A DNA stretch of 64,000 bases from assembly GCA_036924285.1 (NCBI GenBank), contig JAYKYS010000008.1:17097001-17161000 (forward strand), given 5' to 3'. The translations under genes were made by a program, and so were the position numbers. This document shows positions 1 to 11,900 of the stretch, piece after piece. The stretch is from Asterella californica. Taxonomy: Eukaryota; Streptophyta; Marchantiopsida; Marchantiales; Aytoniaceae. Every line of letters begins with the position of its first letter. The first letter of the stretch is position 1. Below the pieces are notes generated by a model that made no database searches, was not told where the DNA came from, and saw only the letters and a list, made by a program, of their open reading frames with translations.

Positions 1-1233
1 GAGGCCGGGGATACGAAACCTTTGGATGGTCCAGAATGGTTTGTACAAGTAGGTGAGAGAAACTTAAAGAGGCAAGTTAAACTTCGAGTTCTCGCCCGCG
101 CGAACTCAAACTTAGGCATCAACTTCCACCTCTGGATCCGAAGGGGCCAAAGCCGCACTTTCTTTTCCTGACAGGGCCCCGGACAAAGAAGGAGAAAATA
201 CTGAAAAGGTCCCAGAGAAACTCTCGAAGAAAAAAAGAGATAACACTCCTAGCTATAGGAAAAGACTAACAAGAAACTCAAGGAAAAAAGGAAAACTAGT
301 CACCACTCCTTCCATGATATTCTCGATTGATGGACAAGCCGGTGCAACTCTTGTATACGAGCGATCCTGCTGATTGATTGAGTGCAAGTTGAGATTTCAC
401 TGCCACCAAATCCTACCATGCATGCTCTTTCGGCTCCTTGTTCTGCGGTAGTTTTCAAGCTTCATACCGCGTACCGCGTACCAGGATACCTGCACGGTAC
501 TCTGGTTAGTTTAGGTCACTTTACCGTGTAAGAGGTGCAGGTGGTTTACCGAGCTAGGTCAGTTCACATGCAGAGATGAGGTTAGCGGGACAGTCAAACT
601 TGAACATATACTCCAGAGGTGTAATGAGCTTTAGGGAAATAAAGGAGAACAGTATATTATTCACGTACGCAGTGATGTCGGATCACTCATAGGCAACGAG
701 ATAGCCTCCGAGGAAAACCGAGTATGTTACTTTTGGAGGAGCAAGGGCGAGAACACGTAGGTCTCTAACTCAGAACGAGGAGCGTGCACAGGCGCAAGGA
801 ATTCATTTCTAAAATTACAGGTCAGAATCCTTTGTGAGTCGTGACACGCGCGGTTTGCACTTCTCTCGGACGAGTTGGCCGTGCGGAGCAACGGAATGAT
901 ACTCTTCATGCGCCCTTTCGATGCAGAGCTTGAACAACACGATGGATGCTAAGCAACAATTTGAAGCAACAATTGCAAGAGGACTGAACATGAAACGTTT
1001 CGGCACGAGACGTCACAGAAGCAACTCGGAATCAGAAATTGCACGCATGGGAACGTTCCACATGCAACAGATATGAAAATGAACCGGTTAACTCGATGTA
1101 AGAAAAGGATCCAAGGGAGACAACCTGACGATTCGAGGAACGAAGAGGTCGTCGAGCGCACCGGGGAACACGACGAGCACGGATTGCGGGACGATCCCCG
1201 AGGTGGACATAGCGATCTAACACTTCAACTGCG
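1..1233. other. Non-coding flank upstream of the BTB pseudogene
   Basis: No reading frame here looks protein-like on either strand; the open frames are short and have no recognisable motif. A small tandem run, TACCGCGTACCGCGTACC, lies near 465-482. The last ~80 bases before 1234 contain a short protein-like stretch in another frame, which may be the remains of the N-terminus of the pseudogene that follows. Confidence 0.5.
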
Positions 1234-2877
1234 ATGAAGGCCGCCGTTGAAGTTTCATCTCGTTTCTGCTGCTTCTGCAATCATGATAGGCACGTACAAC
1301 TGTAGTTGGACGATCTGGATCGATGACGGACTCATAAGCGAAGCTGCGAGACTGCTGCCCCGCTCCTCCTCGAAGCAAAGTCCCGATCGTTTGGTGAGCT
1401 CTGCAAGAAACGCCTGATAATGCATCCTCGCAATAGAACTCCGAGAGAATGCCCGACTTGCCACGAGTCTGTACATGTGGGCTGCAGTCAATCTAAGCTC
1501 ATCACATCCACCAAGCGAAGGAAACACATCCCCCAGTTGGACGATTGTCAGGATGGTGCAAAGCGTCTGAGGACTGTGAAGACCAAGATCAACCAACTCA
1601 AGAAAGAGATGAAAGAGGCGAACTTCAAGAAGGAGATCGATGCTTTGCGGATCAAGAACAAATTTCTGATCATGAGCAGCTTTGATCCGAGCCCAAACGA
1701 CGCAAGTTTCAGAGGAGATGTCTCGTGCGTCATAAACTCGGACGATGATAAGGCCACAAACCATGTCCTTCACGCACACAAATTTATTCTGGTAAGTTTT
1801 ATGCTGCTTATCTTTAAGCCCTTTCATCTCCAAGTCCTGTACGAATTAGCCAACAAGTAAAAGGAAAACTTCACTACTTCAGAAAGAATTATCAGTAGCA
1901 AACCAAGGTCTGCGAGTGGCAAGCAAGTTCCCTGCATGTAGTACATGATGACGATAGGTACGCGACAGAAGGTGCAAGTACAATACTAGTTCCAGTATTA
2001 GGGCGGAAGTTGCATGTTCTGCCGCGTTGAGAGGTTATACTGATTCTTCCACGATATCTGCGATTTCTCTCTCGGAACACAGCTGAGAGACGAACTTATC
2101 GCAAAACTACGAATCTTCGTGTGATGTTTGGAGCGTATGATAACGGCGCACAATACTGGCTCCATCGCCGGAGATTGAGATCAATATCCATCTCGGTAGA
2201 TAAACGCCCGCAAAAGGAATGATGATGATGATATCTCCATGTCTTGAAGGACAGCATTCTTTCACTCAGAGACTGATACGACGGACTTTCGAACACATGT
2301 GATCTAGAAGAGCTCTTGTTCGTAAACGCAGCAAGCACTTGATTACTGATGCAATGCTGTCTCAGTGATGATGTCGACTCCGTACAAACCCTGCTCAGCT
2401 GCTCATTTCATTTGTGTTGTGGGCGACCGATGAGGCTGGAAAATCAGCCGTCTTTGGAATTCGTGGCATGTTCGACGCTGGAACGCTTCCTAAACCCTAG
2501 CAACACGCAAAACTGAGGTCAACGATGTAAGCTTTGCAGTACTGCAGGCAGTCGAATATTTCTGCTACACTGCAGAAATCACGTCTTCGGACGATCTGTA
2601 AGCTGAAGACGTGTTAAAGTTGCTCATAAATACGACATTGGTCCTCACAAAGCCCTGTGTATAATGCGGAGGTTTGCAAGGAAATTAACGCTCGCACTCG
2701 CTGTTAAGAGTTGCCCGAAAGCTCGACGCCAAGAAGTTGTAAGCCCAGGCTGTCAAGGAGCACATTGACGCCGTTCAGAACAATATTCTGGAAAGCATTC
2801 TTGCAGGACTTCCGTACCAGCAGCAGAGATTGTTCTGTTCGTCTCTAGGTCAAAGCAGTATTAGCCCTTCCGATCTT
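1234..2877 (+). pseudogene. BTB/POZ domain protein, disabled
   Basis: The frame starting at ATG 1234 runs through a Cys/His-rich segment (RECPTCHESVHVGC near 1450-1491), a short lysine-rich coiled coil and the start of a BTB fold ending in HAHKFIL. It ends at 1791 on a good plant splice donor (G|GTAAGT). The next BTB exon appears to start at 2435 after an AG: SAVF and GMFDAGTL are recognisable. Then, in a shifted frame from about 2509, come TEVNDVSFAVLQAVEYFCYTAEI and AEDVLKLLI, and a later LDAKKL segment near 2722. Lesions: stops at 1303-1305, 1324-1326, 2599-2601 and 2740-2742, and a frameshift between about 2475 and 2515. BTB proteins usually act as adaptors for CUL3 ubiquitin ligases; this copy cannot make the full fold. 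The family call is firm, the exon limits are not. Confidence 0.7.
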
Positions 2878-3881
2878 CCCCAATGTTCTGTTCCACCAAA
2901 TTGTTTGTCGTGAAATGTGCGTAAGTTACTTGCGTAGTACAGATACATGCCGCTATGGATGATGCATTCTCCTTACTCGGACAACATGTTAGGTCACAGC
3001 GAGTGGGCGTCAACGTTTTTTTGAACTCTTACTCTAGATCTTAAGCCATCCACGCCTATTGAAGGCCTTTCTCGGTAGTCATGAGTATTTTGTCCTCTTA
3101 AGCTTTTAGAGTTCCCCAAAATTGTGTGGACGATTGATTGAGACTGAAACTCCGATTTTTGCTCCCGGACTCCAGTAAGTGACCGATGTCTGTAGAGTTA
3201 CAGGCCTGTTTCGGAAACGTCTCACGCTCCTCTGATGCTGCTTAGCAGTTTCATCCCAGATACGATAGTAACATTCTTCAGATGCTTCATTATGGTGGTG
3301 CTTGCACGACAATTACCTTAGCCTCAAGTCATGGAGCTGGGAGTTGAGAAGGTTGAAGTTCTCTGCACATGTACGATATTTGCCATGAGAACCTCGATCA
3401 CAGTCCGAACCTTCCATTCTCACGGCAGGGGATCTCAGGAAAGCGCACTCATAGCAGCTCTACAGCACAGGTATTCTTTCCAGTTATTAGGACCTTTAAG
3501 CAGTCCTTTGCATTAAACATGTAAGCTAGAATGCCAAGAAGAAAACTGATAATTGCTTGTCTGACACGGGACAGGATTCATCTCGTGTAGAGCTGAAAGG
3601 ATAAACGTAGGAATCTACGAGGGGGCTTAACTGTGCAAACAAACAGTAGAGACCAACACTCAAGTTGGCTGCACCTCCACGGCATTTATTGCTCATTTGC
3701 CAACTTAGAGATGGACGGGGAAGGCTGATCTTGGTGCGAATGTTTCTCTCTACCTCAAGGTCCACTAATAACAACCACCAGCCTTATTGCTCGCAACGCA
3801 CCACTTGTACCAACCAAAATCGTCTCCATCGCTTCAGTCAAAAACTGATCATCGAAATGTCGAGTATCTCTTCTATAAACG
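2878..3881. other. Intergenic region between convergent genes
   Basis: This is the space between the BTB pseudogene (plus) and PNGase A (minus). I see no protein-like frame. It probably contains the 3' untranslated ends of both loci; no clear poly(A) signal could be assigned. Confidence 0.4.
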
Positions 3882-3911
3882 TGCAACAATCTCCTCTAGG
3901 AGATTGTTGCA
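3882..3911. repeat. Perfect 14-bp hairpin downstream of PNGase A
   Basis: The left arm TGCAACAATCTCCT (3882-3895) and right arm AGGAGATTGTTGCA (3898-3911) are exact reverse complements around a 2-base spacer. The hairpin lies 43 bases beyond the stop codon of PNGase A, so it probably falls in that transcript's 3' untranslated region. It could be an RNA stability or processing element; that role is inference. Confidence 0.75.
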
Positions 3912-3953
3912 AGAGAGAGAAAGAACCTACAATAACTGCTCTGAGAGTTGAAA

Positions 3954-5855
3954 TCAGGAGGTATGAGCACAGTATGAGGATATTTTGTCACTTGTAATAG
4001 TGTAGTTCCTGGCAGAAATGTCCCGCTGATAGCATCCATCTGTTCCATCGTAGGAGTAACTCTGTTTAGTTCCTGCGATTCCGCTGAGGGTACTGTTGGT
4101 ATCGATGTAAAGGAAGCCATCCGAGCTCTGATAATTTGTCAGAAAGCTGAAAGAGGTGGAACTACCAGCGATAGCTTGCTTCTCTGTCTTCAGTGAGTGC
4201 GTCAGAGTGGAGAAGAGGTCGTAGGAGCCATCGCTGTTTTCCACTTGAGAATAGTACAAGTACAGGGGGTAAGAAGCCGCATCGTGGTACATTGCAATCT
4301 CCTTCGCAGGACTTTTGATCATAACTGTGGTCTCGGTTTCTGTGTACTGGTCCACAGTTTGAACATTGGAAGAGTTGGCAAGACCAATGCTATTGTAGAA
4401 CTTCAACCCATACGAGACTGTAGTAGTCAAGTTCCCGAATGACGACCTTACATGACCCACATAAGAGAGCGAGCGGGTGGCAGTCGTGTTGAATGTGCCA
4501 TCTAAACCTTTGAACTCACTATCCACCTGCTTAGTGACGGGAGGGGCAGCAGAAGATTCGAGCCATCCAGATGTCACTCGTCTCGAAGGATCTGTCCATA
4601 TGTGTAGGTTTCCCTGTAGAAGCCACATGTCGAGGTTATCTGTGACACTAAGGCTGAAAAGATGATCTTCTCCATCCAGAAGAGTGCCCACAAACGGAGT
4701 GATGTCAACATCATAACTTGGAAGGTTGAAGGCTCCAATGGCTGCCAGGGGACGCCAGAAAAGAGGGTCTACTCCGCCTGTGTACAGAACTGCAAAGGGC
4801 CACACCGCTCCCACCACCTGGCCATCAACTGAAACTTGGACCTCTCTAAAAGCTCCGTTTCCAGGTACATCTGTCAGATTGTTCGCTTTGAGGAAGTCAT
4901 TGGGAAGATTTGTGTACCAGAATTCATCCCTCTGATGAGGGGAGACGCACACTTCCAGGACAGCTCGGTAAGTGTTTTTAGGGATTCTGAGACTGGAATT
5001 CTTCGATTCTCCCTCACCCAGGAGCTGAAACCAGTATCCACCGTCTTTGTAAGAAGACTCCGCAATGGGAAGAATAACCTGAGCTGGCGCTGCCAAGCGC
5101 TCTACTAATTTCCTGGAGTGCCAATCTGCAACGTGGGGTTTTTCATTCGACACTCGATCAGCATCAGCATCAGCATCGTCATTGCCTCCTCTTCTCTCTC
5201 TGTAAAACTCAACGGAAACGGTGACGTTGAATATGCCCGTGTAAACATCAGTGATGACATTCCCCATGGAAACCACGAGTTCCTGTGGCTTCTTCCAGAG
5301 AGAAGCATACCGAGTGACATCCTTCTCTACTTCCCAAATTATTCCTCGTTGTGTGGGTTCCGCTGTACAAGTGCGCAGAATTTCAACTCCTCCCAACCAA
5401 ACCCCAGCAATTCGGTCGAACTGCCGGCCTCTGCAGACTGCCTTCCATTTGAGCACCACTTTGTCCCACCTCCCACATCTCCGGCTGGGGTAGTAGTGTA
5501 CGGCAGGGGGATCTACTCCGTACGTGGCTGCGAACTCGTGGTAAAGCAGCTCCATCGTGCATTTTGCTCCATGTCTAGACTTGCTGATGGGCCTTGTAAC
5601 CTCCAAAAATCGCTCCAACTCACTTCCTTTCTTGTGGGAATTCTTGTGCTCTAGCTGCTCCGATTTAAAAGCCTGTGCTAGCTTCTGGTGTCCAAAGGAT
5701 CTCACACCCGTCACTTGCACAGGTGCTGCTGCTGCTGCTGACAGGCTCGCGCAGAATAGTAGAACTAGAAAGCACAACGCTCCCACAGATCCGGATTCGA
5801 AGTGGAAAATTCCTGAGCCTGAGAACGGAGCGAGGAACCAAAAATAGTAAGCCAT
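3954..5855 (-). CDS. Peptide-N4-(N-acetyl-beta-glucosaminyl)asparagine amidase A (PNGase A)
   Basis: A single uninterrupted exon of 633 codons. The enzyme removes whole N-glycans from glycopeptides by cleaving the amide bond at the glycosylated asparagine, including plant glycans with core alpha-1,3-fucose, normally in the secretory or acidic compartment. The family is recognised from YHEFAATYGVDPPAVHYYP, RIAGVWLGGVEILRTCTAEP, the IIWEVEKDVTRYASL block and a later PEVW-like region (YTNLPNDF, GGVDPLFWRPL). I place the start at ATG 5855 because the frame upstream to 5933 opens only with GTG; this leaves a hydrophobic segment at about residues 24-44 (LCFLVLLFCASLSAAAAA), a signal peptide or anchor. 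Several N-x-S/T sites fit a secreted glycoprotein. Length matches plant homologues, and no lesion was seen. It converges with the BTB pseudogene. Confidence 0.92.
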   Translation of the reverse strand: MAYYFWFLAPFSGSGIFHFESGSVGALCFLVLLFCASLSAAAAAPVQVTGVRSFGHQKLAQAFKSEQLEHKNSHKKGSELERFLEVTRPISKSRHGAKCTMELLYHEFAATYGVDPPAVHYYPSRRCGRWDKVVLKWKAVCRGRQFDRIAGVWLGGVEILRTCTAEPTQRGIIWEVEKDVTRYASLWKKPQELVVSMGNVITDVYTGIFNVTVSVEFYRERRGGNDDADADADRVSNEKPHVADWHSRKLVERLAAPAQVILPIAESSYKDGGYWFQLLGEGESKNSSLRIPKNTYRAVLEVCVSPHQRDEFWYTNLPNDFLKANNLTDVPGNGAFREVQVSVDGQVVGAVWPFAVLYTGGVDPLFWRPLAAIGAFNLPSYDVDITPFVGTLLDGEDHLFSLSVTDNLDMWLLQGNLHIWTDPSRRVTSGWLESSAAPPVTKQVDSEFKGLDGTFNTTATRSLSYVGHVRSSFGNLTTTVSYGLKFYNSIGLANSSNVQTVDQYTETETTVMIKSPAKEIAMYHDAASYPLYLYYSQVENSDGSYDLFSTLTHSLKTEKQAIAGSSTSFSFLTNYQSSDGFLYIDTNSTLSGIAGTKQSYSYDGTDGCYQRDISARNYTITSDKISSYCAHTS

Positions 5856-5933
5856 GAGCAACCACAATTTCGTCAACCGGCCAGTCCCCGAACCATAACG
5901 GAACAATCCAACTCCCAGGAATACATTATTCAC

Positions 5934-8457
5934 ACCATTTTACTCCTGACAGACTCTAGTCCTCTGAGTGTCCTTCCAGAAGAAACAACTTCTGTCACGT
6001 TTCATTCGAGCAAATCTTCAAATCATGGAAAATTGCATTATGGAGGATGGAATACATAAGATTCGACTCTGACACTCCGCAAAAGCGCATTCCGCGGAAT
6101 TGTAGAGGTCATATGAATGACTCCTCAGACGAGCAGACTCGACAGTTATGCCTGAAGATTGGGGTCCACCGTCTTATGATAGCATTAAAACTGAGAACAT
6201 CGCTCCGACCTTTGGAATGCCGAGAGTGGAATTTTTTCATACCTTCCTTCCCAACCGATAACAAATTCCTCGACAGCACTGAGTTGTGTAAATCAGTTCA
6301 TCCAACTTACAGAACCACCAAATCCTGCAACATGATTTTTCCTAACTCTGGCTCTAACGCACACGCAGAAGTGAAAGCTTGTTCACATACCTCCAGAGAA
6401 CCGGAGTCCAACTCTCGGGGACGCCATACTGAGCAGGATGATCGAGTCCGAGCAGAAAATGTCTGCCTCCTGCGGGTTCTTGATGTCGGCCAAGTACTAA
6501 AACTCATGTCTTCCTTTTGCACACATCTTGTTAGCAGCTAGCTTGACAACCGCCAAAGGACCGCCCGCAACACTAAACATCGAGAATTCGCATCCTCCAG
6601 CTGCTATCATCCTGCAATTACACCCTCTCGCTCCTTCTTCCCAAGCCCAATTAAAAACGAGACACCGACTGCTCCGCCCATTGCCAATCTCCAATCCAAC
6701 GGAATCCCTCAGTCTACGGACGAAATGAAGACAATCGAAGCCACTCAAAGCCGAGTCTAGACTCCACACCAACATACACGGCCCTCGGTCATTGCCACGC
6801 TCGCACCAGCAACGTGCAACGGAATCAGAGAGCCCGTGAGAGACGAGCTGCTGCTGCTTCTTATTACACGACGATGATGGATAATAATAATCACAAGGAG
6901 CACGGCAGAATGTGGAAGGAGGGAAGAGTCATACGGAAGGAACTCTGTCGGTCGGTCCATACTCCAGTCAGTCCACTCCAGCGAAGGTGAAGGTGAAGGA
7001 GAAAAGGCCGTTCTTCTTTCGTGCTCCCTGTTCACTCACTCGCTCCCCTCCATCCATCCTTCCTCACAGGCTCTCACTGTTCGGTTTGTTTCTGGAGCGA
7101 GGAGGAACTTTATGTTTTGTCGTCGTACACCCACCGGCTGGCCTGGCGGGCCATCATAAGCCATCCGTGCTCCTTGTCTGGGCCAAGTTTTGTAAGAAGG
7201 AGGAAATCATTGTCTCCACCAATAATCTCGACTTGGCGACAAGCTGTTCGTGACCAGGTGCCTGGTTCCTGCCTCCCGCTTGGCAGGAGACATGACATGT
7301 AACATGGTCATCGGTTACATGTACCGCACATAGATTTTCGCGAAGTAGCCTAACCTGACCATGTAATCCTAAGTGTGCGCGACAAAAGGAAACAAGTTTT
7401 CTGGACAAACCACGCGGGGTTTGAAGCTTGTTGGGATTATGCGGATGGGGTAATGCACTGCCTGCAGTGGTCTGGCGAGTTGGCTAGTGTAAGAACCCTG
7501 CACGAGTGCATGGGGGACGCTGCCTGTAAGTACACGTAGGGCAGTGCATTAGCTTGTGTGTAGGAGAAACTTTTGTCCTGCCCGTGATTTTATCTTGTCT
7601 ACACGTGACGTTACGTTGTCCGACAGAAAGTTTTCTATTGGTTTACGCACATCTTATGGTTCGTTTGCAAATGAGACACTTAGGAATCGACGCTCGTCTA
7701 GTCCGAATAGATGATGGTGGTCCAAATTGGTGGTTCCTTAATATATATGATTCAAAAAATAGTTCATGTATAATCATAGGTGGTTCTGGTAATTGATTTG
7801 TTCCTATTCTTATAGAATTCTGGACCTTTTCATGTATAATCATATATATTAAAGAATAGATTCAAATTCAAATATAGATTCAAATTTCTGTAAATGCCTC
7901 GATTTTAAAGTAGTTACTTTTTCATAAGGATGGGTTTTAAACAATCGCAAAGTTCGAAAAATAATTTATGTTTAAAGGGTTTGGTTTCATCGTTGATTTA
8001 AAAAACTTTATTACAGTTAATGATAATTAGATTTTTATCATAATGAATTTTAAAGTTTAAGTTGAATATTATAATATCGATTTTTATATAATAATATAAT
8101 AAATTCAACATTTATTAATAAAAATGTACTGATAATACAATTCAAGACCTTTCTAAACGACTAAATTTAATTCAAACTTTAGAAATGATTCTGTTCAAAA
8201 ATATCTCAGAACAATTTAGTTTATAAATAATTTAACTTAAAATTTAAATAAAATTCCTTAGTTCCTGTAAAATATTTTGGTTTGAGACCGGATAGAACCG
8301 GGACGGCGGCTAGACACCCTGTTTTTTTACCATAGTGAGAATTAAAGAAAATATCAAATATCGGACATCCTTTTAGTGCAAATGGAGTTTGCAGTACGAC
8401 AGTTCAAGTTGCAGAATCAGTGACCTGTTCTAGTAAGTTAATTTAGGTAGACACCCT
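5934..8457. other. Intergenic region upstream of PNGase A
   Basis: Probably contains the PNGase A promoter and leader (read leftwards). Open frames between 6047 and 7410 have no known motif and overlap each other on both strands, so none is called. From about 7700 the DNA becomes AT-rich. A 12-bp inverted repeat lies at 7451-7551. Two of three copies of TAGACACCCTG lie at its right edge (8311 and 8448). Confidence 0.4.
7451..7551. repeat. Inverted repeat, 12-bp arms, 77-base loop
   Basis: TAATGCACTGCC (7451-7462) and GGCAGTGCATTA (7540-7551) are exact reverse complements. Pairing inside the loop looks weak, so a stable microRNA-like precursor is not clearly supported. Confidence 0.5.
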
Positions 8458-8531
8458 GCGACGCAATGAATAGCCAACGGATGGAAAGACCCCATCATTT
8501 AAGCCCTCCTCGTCTTTCTTTAGACACCCTG
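8311..8531 (+). repeat. Three direct copies of TAGACACCCTG
   Basis: Identical 11-mers at 8311-8321, 8448-8458 and 8521-8531. The second abuts the outer end of the 40-bp inverted repeat beginning at 8458 and the third lies inside it, so they straddle the left end of the small element. Confidence 0.7.
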
Positions 8532-8949
8532 CTCGGGATTGCCTCCGAATGGCTCTCGTGGACAGCAAAGAAAAGCTTAACGGACAATCACACTGTTCTC
8601 GGTCTTGCCGGCAGGATGATGAACACGGCGGCCCGTTATGCGACCTCATTCCAGTTCCTTGGGATGAAATTCTGTTCGTTACGCTGTAAATAAACAGGTT
8701 GTAGTCGACGTGCTGCATGTGTGGAATCTACGTGACACTTGCGAATCACGCTGATAATAACTGAAAAGGAGGTCACTTTTGCATGTACGATAATGCCACC
8801 CATTTTGTTCCAGAAATGGCACCCACTTTTGTCATTAGAATCGAATTTCATAAAACCTGTCAGAAAGTATCTCTCCGTCTCGAGAGGTCCCTCTTTACCT
8901 TGTAAGGATTGATGGGGTCTTTCCGTCCGTTGGCTATTCATTGCGTCGC
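8458..8949. mobile_element. Small non-autonomous element with 40-bp terminal inverted repeats (MITE-like)
   Basis: The 40 bases at 8458-8497 and at 8910-8949 are reverse complements with one mismatch. The arms start GCGACGCAATGAATAGCC and end GACCCCATCA. The 492-bp unit has no credible coding frame; the short open frames at both ends share a similar N-terminus only because they translate the same repeat. No clear target-site duplication was found, so the true ends may lie a few bases away. A diverged single arm of the same family lies at 63091-63130. The transposase family is not recognised. Confidence 0.8.
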
Positions 8950-11900
8950 GTGTTTCTCTCGAGAGGAATATTGTTTCATGTCTTACAAATATAGCATCCG
9001 AGTGATGTGAGACATTTCCTTATACCCAGCGTGCCCCATTTACGTACTCTTGGTCACCAGGAGGACTTCATACTGCGAGTTCCCAGTCGGGGAGCAAAGA
9101 AATGTAACCGGTAAACCTAAAATAATTTTGTTAATATACTTTCTTTAGATGATAGAATCTGTCAAGCAAGGATTTAAATCAAACATTCTGTAATAATTTT
9201 ACAATCTCAAAGTAAAATGTTCAATATCGATTGAAAATTATTCAGACAAAACTTCTGTGGTTTCTTGCAACAAAATAAAATCTTCTCTTTTCATTTTACA
9301 TCGCATTGGGGGTTTAACATCTCAGGATGATTATATTATACTTTTATCTTTGTTCATGAACCAAGATCAGCATAGTTAGGTACCCAACGTTGGAAAGGTC
9401 ACACTTTGCTAGACCTCCGCTTCTTGGAAGTCAAATCTACATGTTGGAATGAAGTTGATTTTTTCCTATGGAGCGGGTTACTAAACACACTATCCAATGA
9501 AATTATCACCAGAAAGACTATCATAGGACATATCTATGTGGACCAGACCAGAAAAGTACATGGACCAGATATAGAATCTGGTTGTGTGAAATATTTGTAA
9601 TTGCATGATTATAAAAAGATACCATATCATATGTGAAATATTAGTGTTCGCATTAGTGTAAGAACATCAGACCAGTTTCACCCGTGTTGGATAAAAGTGT
9701 GATTAAGGAAAAGATCTACAACATATCATTCTATCTAGTATAAAGTTCGATCTACAGGATAAGAATGAGAAAATAATTCACACATTTGTATATTTTTGCA
9801 CTGAAGATAAATTATACATACAAAGTGTTCATCTCGAGAATGATCTTTCGAGTAGAGCATTCCATATGTGTCTATAACTTGTCATATCTTCAATGCACTG
9901 TCATGTAGTGAACTTGCTTCGACATGAAACACAAATTTAAAGATTTCATATTATGTGTCACGTCAATTTAGCACCTCGGCTAGGTTGAGCGAGTGCGTAG
10001 TGGCTAGTCTTGGTAGGGCCGCTAGTGCTGTTAGGACGGGTTCTTGGGTTAACCCCACTAGGGATATACTTCGCATATAAGGCTTGTAGACTTCAATTCT
10101 TTGAGTTGAGCCTTCAAGCTCTTCAGGTTATGGTAGATAGTCTTGGTGAGCACAACCTAGATTCTCTGGTGCGTAGAGTAGGTGTGGCTCTACTTTAGTG
10201 TTTGTGTATTGTCGGTTGACATGATGGAGTGAGAAGCAATTCTTATTATTCAAAGAACTGAAGTCTCGAGGTCTGATCGAGTGCTCTTTGTTCATAGATT
10301 TCTATCGGTGGTATCTCTGAAGTGTGCATATCATTGATATCTTTGATTTGTGCGTACGTCGAGTGATTCTTTTTTATCGTGTGCTTGATCTCTTTTAAGA
10401 TTAGTAGTGTGTGGATTTATTCTTGGTCAGATTTGTAGTAGGGTAGTGCGGAAACGCTATCAAAATTTTAGGTGATAAGTTTTTGGATCATTTAGGGGTC
10501 AGCAAATACGTGTTGATAGATGTCGATAGGCGATGGTCGACAGTTGCTGATGATGATGATTGTAGTAGGTGGCATTGAGAAGATGATTTCAATGCATCAA
10601 AAATTATTCGATTTGGTAAAGGATCGAGTGAGTTAACAGGGAAAGAAGATCGTAGGTTGTCAAAAACCTGACGTAAACTGCTTGTATGTGTATTTTTGAC
10701 AGATTTCTGCCTTGTTGGGTCGTTCAAAGTTGCTATTTTTGTGGTTTTTGCCCACACATTACAAACTAGGAGGAAGTTGTAGATGTGGAAGCGTTTGCTT
10801 ATGCCGTAAAGATGTGCATGGAAGACGTTGATGACAGTTGACTTGGGTGAGATAGTGGAGCTACCACATAGAGACTTTTGGAGCTACTAGAGGTTTGGAC
10901 ATCTAGTTAGTGATCTTAGGTATAGTTTATAAAAGTTGATGGTCATATATTGTGCATGTGATCACCAAAGAGAATGCGGCAATCCGAGAGAGGTTGGGTT
11001 TATCTTTTGTGCATGTTTGAGTATGGAGGATTATCATTTGGACTTCTTGTGGTTGGAACTCTCAATAATCTACTTCCTAATTGTGCATCGTGTTTGCTTG
11101 TGTTGGCACTTAATCTTTAGAGTGAGTTTACTCTAGTATGCTGTCCGTAGTGAGGTTGGAGTTGCGGACTAGTCAGACTATCTCTATTTCTCTCACTGTG
11201 AGGTTGGACTTGCAGACCAGCAGACCGTTGTCGAATGTAGTGCTTTCTTATCTAAGAATACAACGAGTATCTGACTATGGAGAGTACGTGTCGCACTTTG
11301 TGACTCAGAACCAACGACCACCCAAACCTCTCTCTAACCCCCAAGTACACTCTGAACTTATCTTGCTGCGATATCCTCAAGTTCTCTCGACAAATCTCAA
11401 CTAGAGATAGAACCAAGATAACGAACACGAGCAACATGTTCCTGCCATCACCGCAAGCACTCTTGGGTCTACTAGTCATCACTCTAGTCTCATCACAAGA
11501 GAAATATCAGCACTCCTAACGGAAAAGAAAACTAAGCGCAACACTCGCACACAAATTAATCCAAACCCACTGGATATACAAACAAGCATGCGAGTATGAA
11601 GAGGATCCAAAAACAGGCAATAATAACGACAACTCTCCATACTCATGATTGAATGCATTGAAGCACTAAGCAAAACCTCCAAGTCGATCTGTTCTCCAAA
11701 GAACTTTAAATCTTACGTCTTTCGAGATAAGAATCTCTCAAATTTGTCTCACTATCATTCCTCAACCATATCTCTGGATGAGATGAAACCAAGGCAAGTA
11801 GGTAGCATGTAGAAGAAGCTCTATATTAAGATATTACATGCAGAGAGTTCATCTCTGAGTTGGCAATTATGCCCTACCAAAGTTCATTGTTTCTATAGTA

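Noticed and set aside
1255..1833. 192-codon minus-strand frame over the BTB locus
   Set aside because: It is antisense to a segment with clear BTB motifs and a splice donor on the plus strand; it shows no motif of its own.
6047..6541. 164-codon plus frame upstream of PNGase A
   Set aside because: No recognisable domain, and frames on the opposite strand are of similar length; nothing supports coding.
7451..7551. microRNA precursor
   Set aside because: Only the outer 12 bases pair; the 77-base loop shows weak further pairing.
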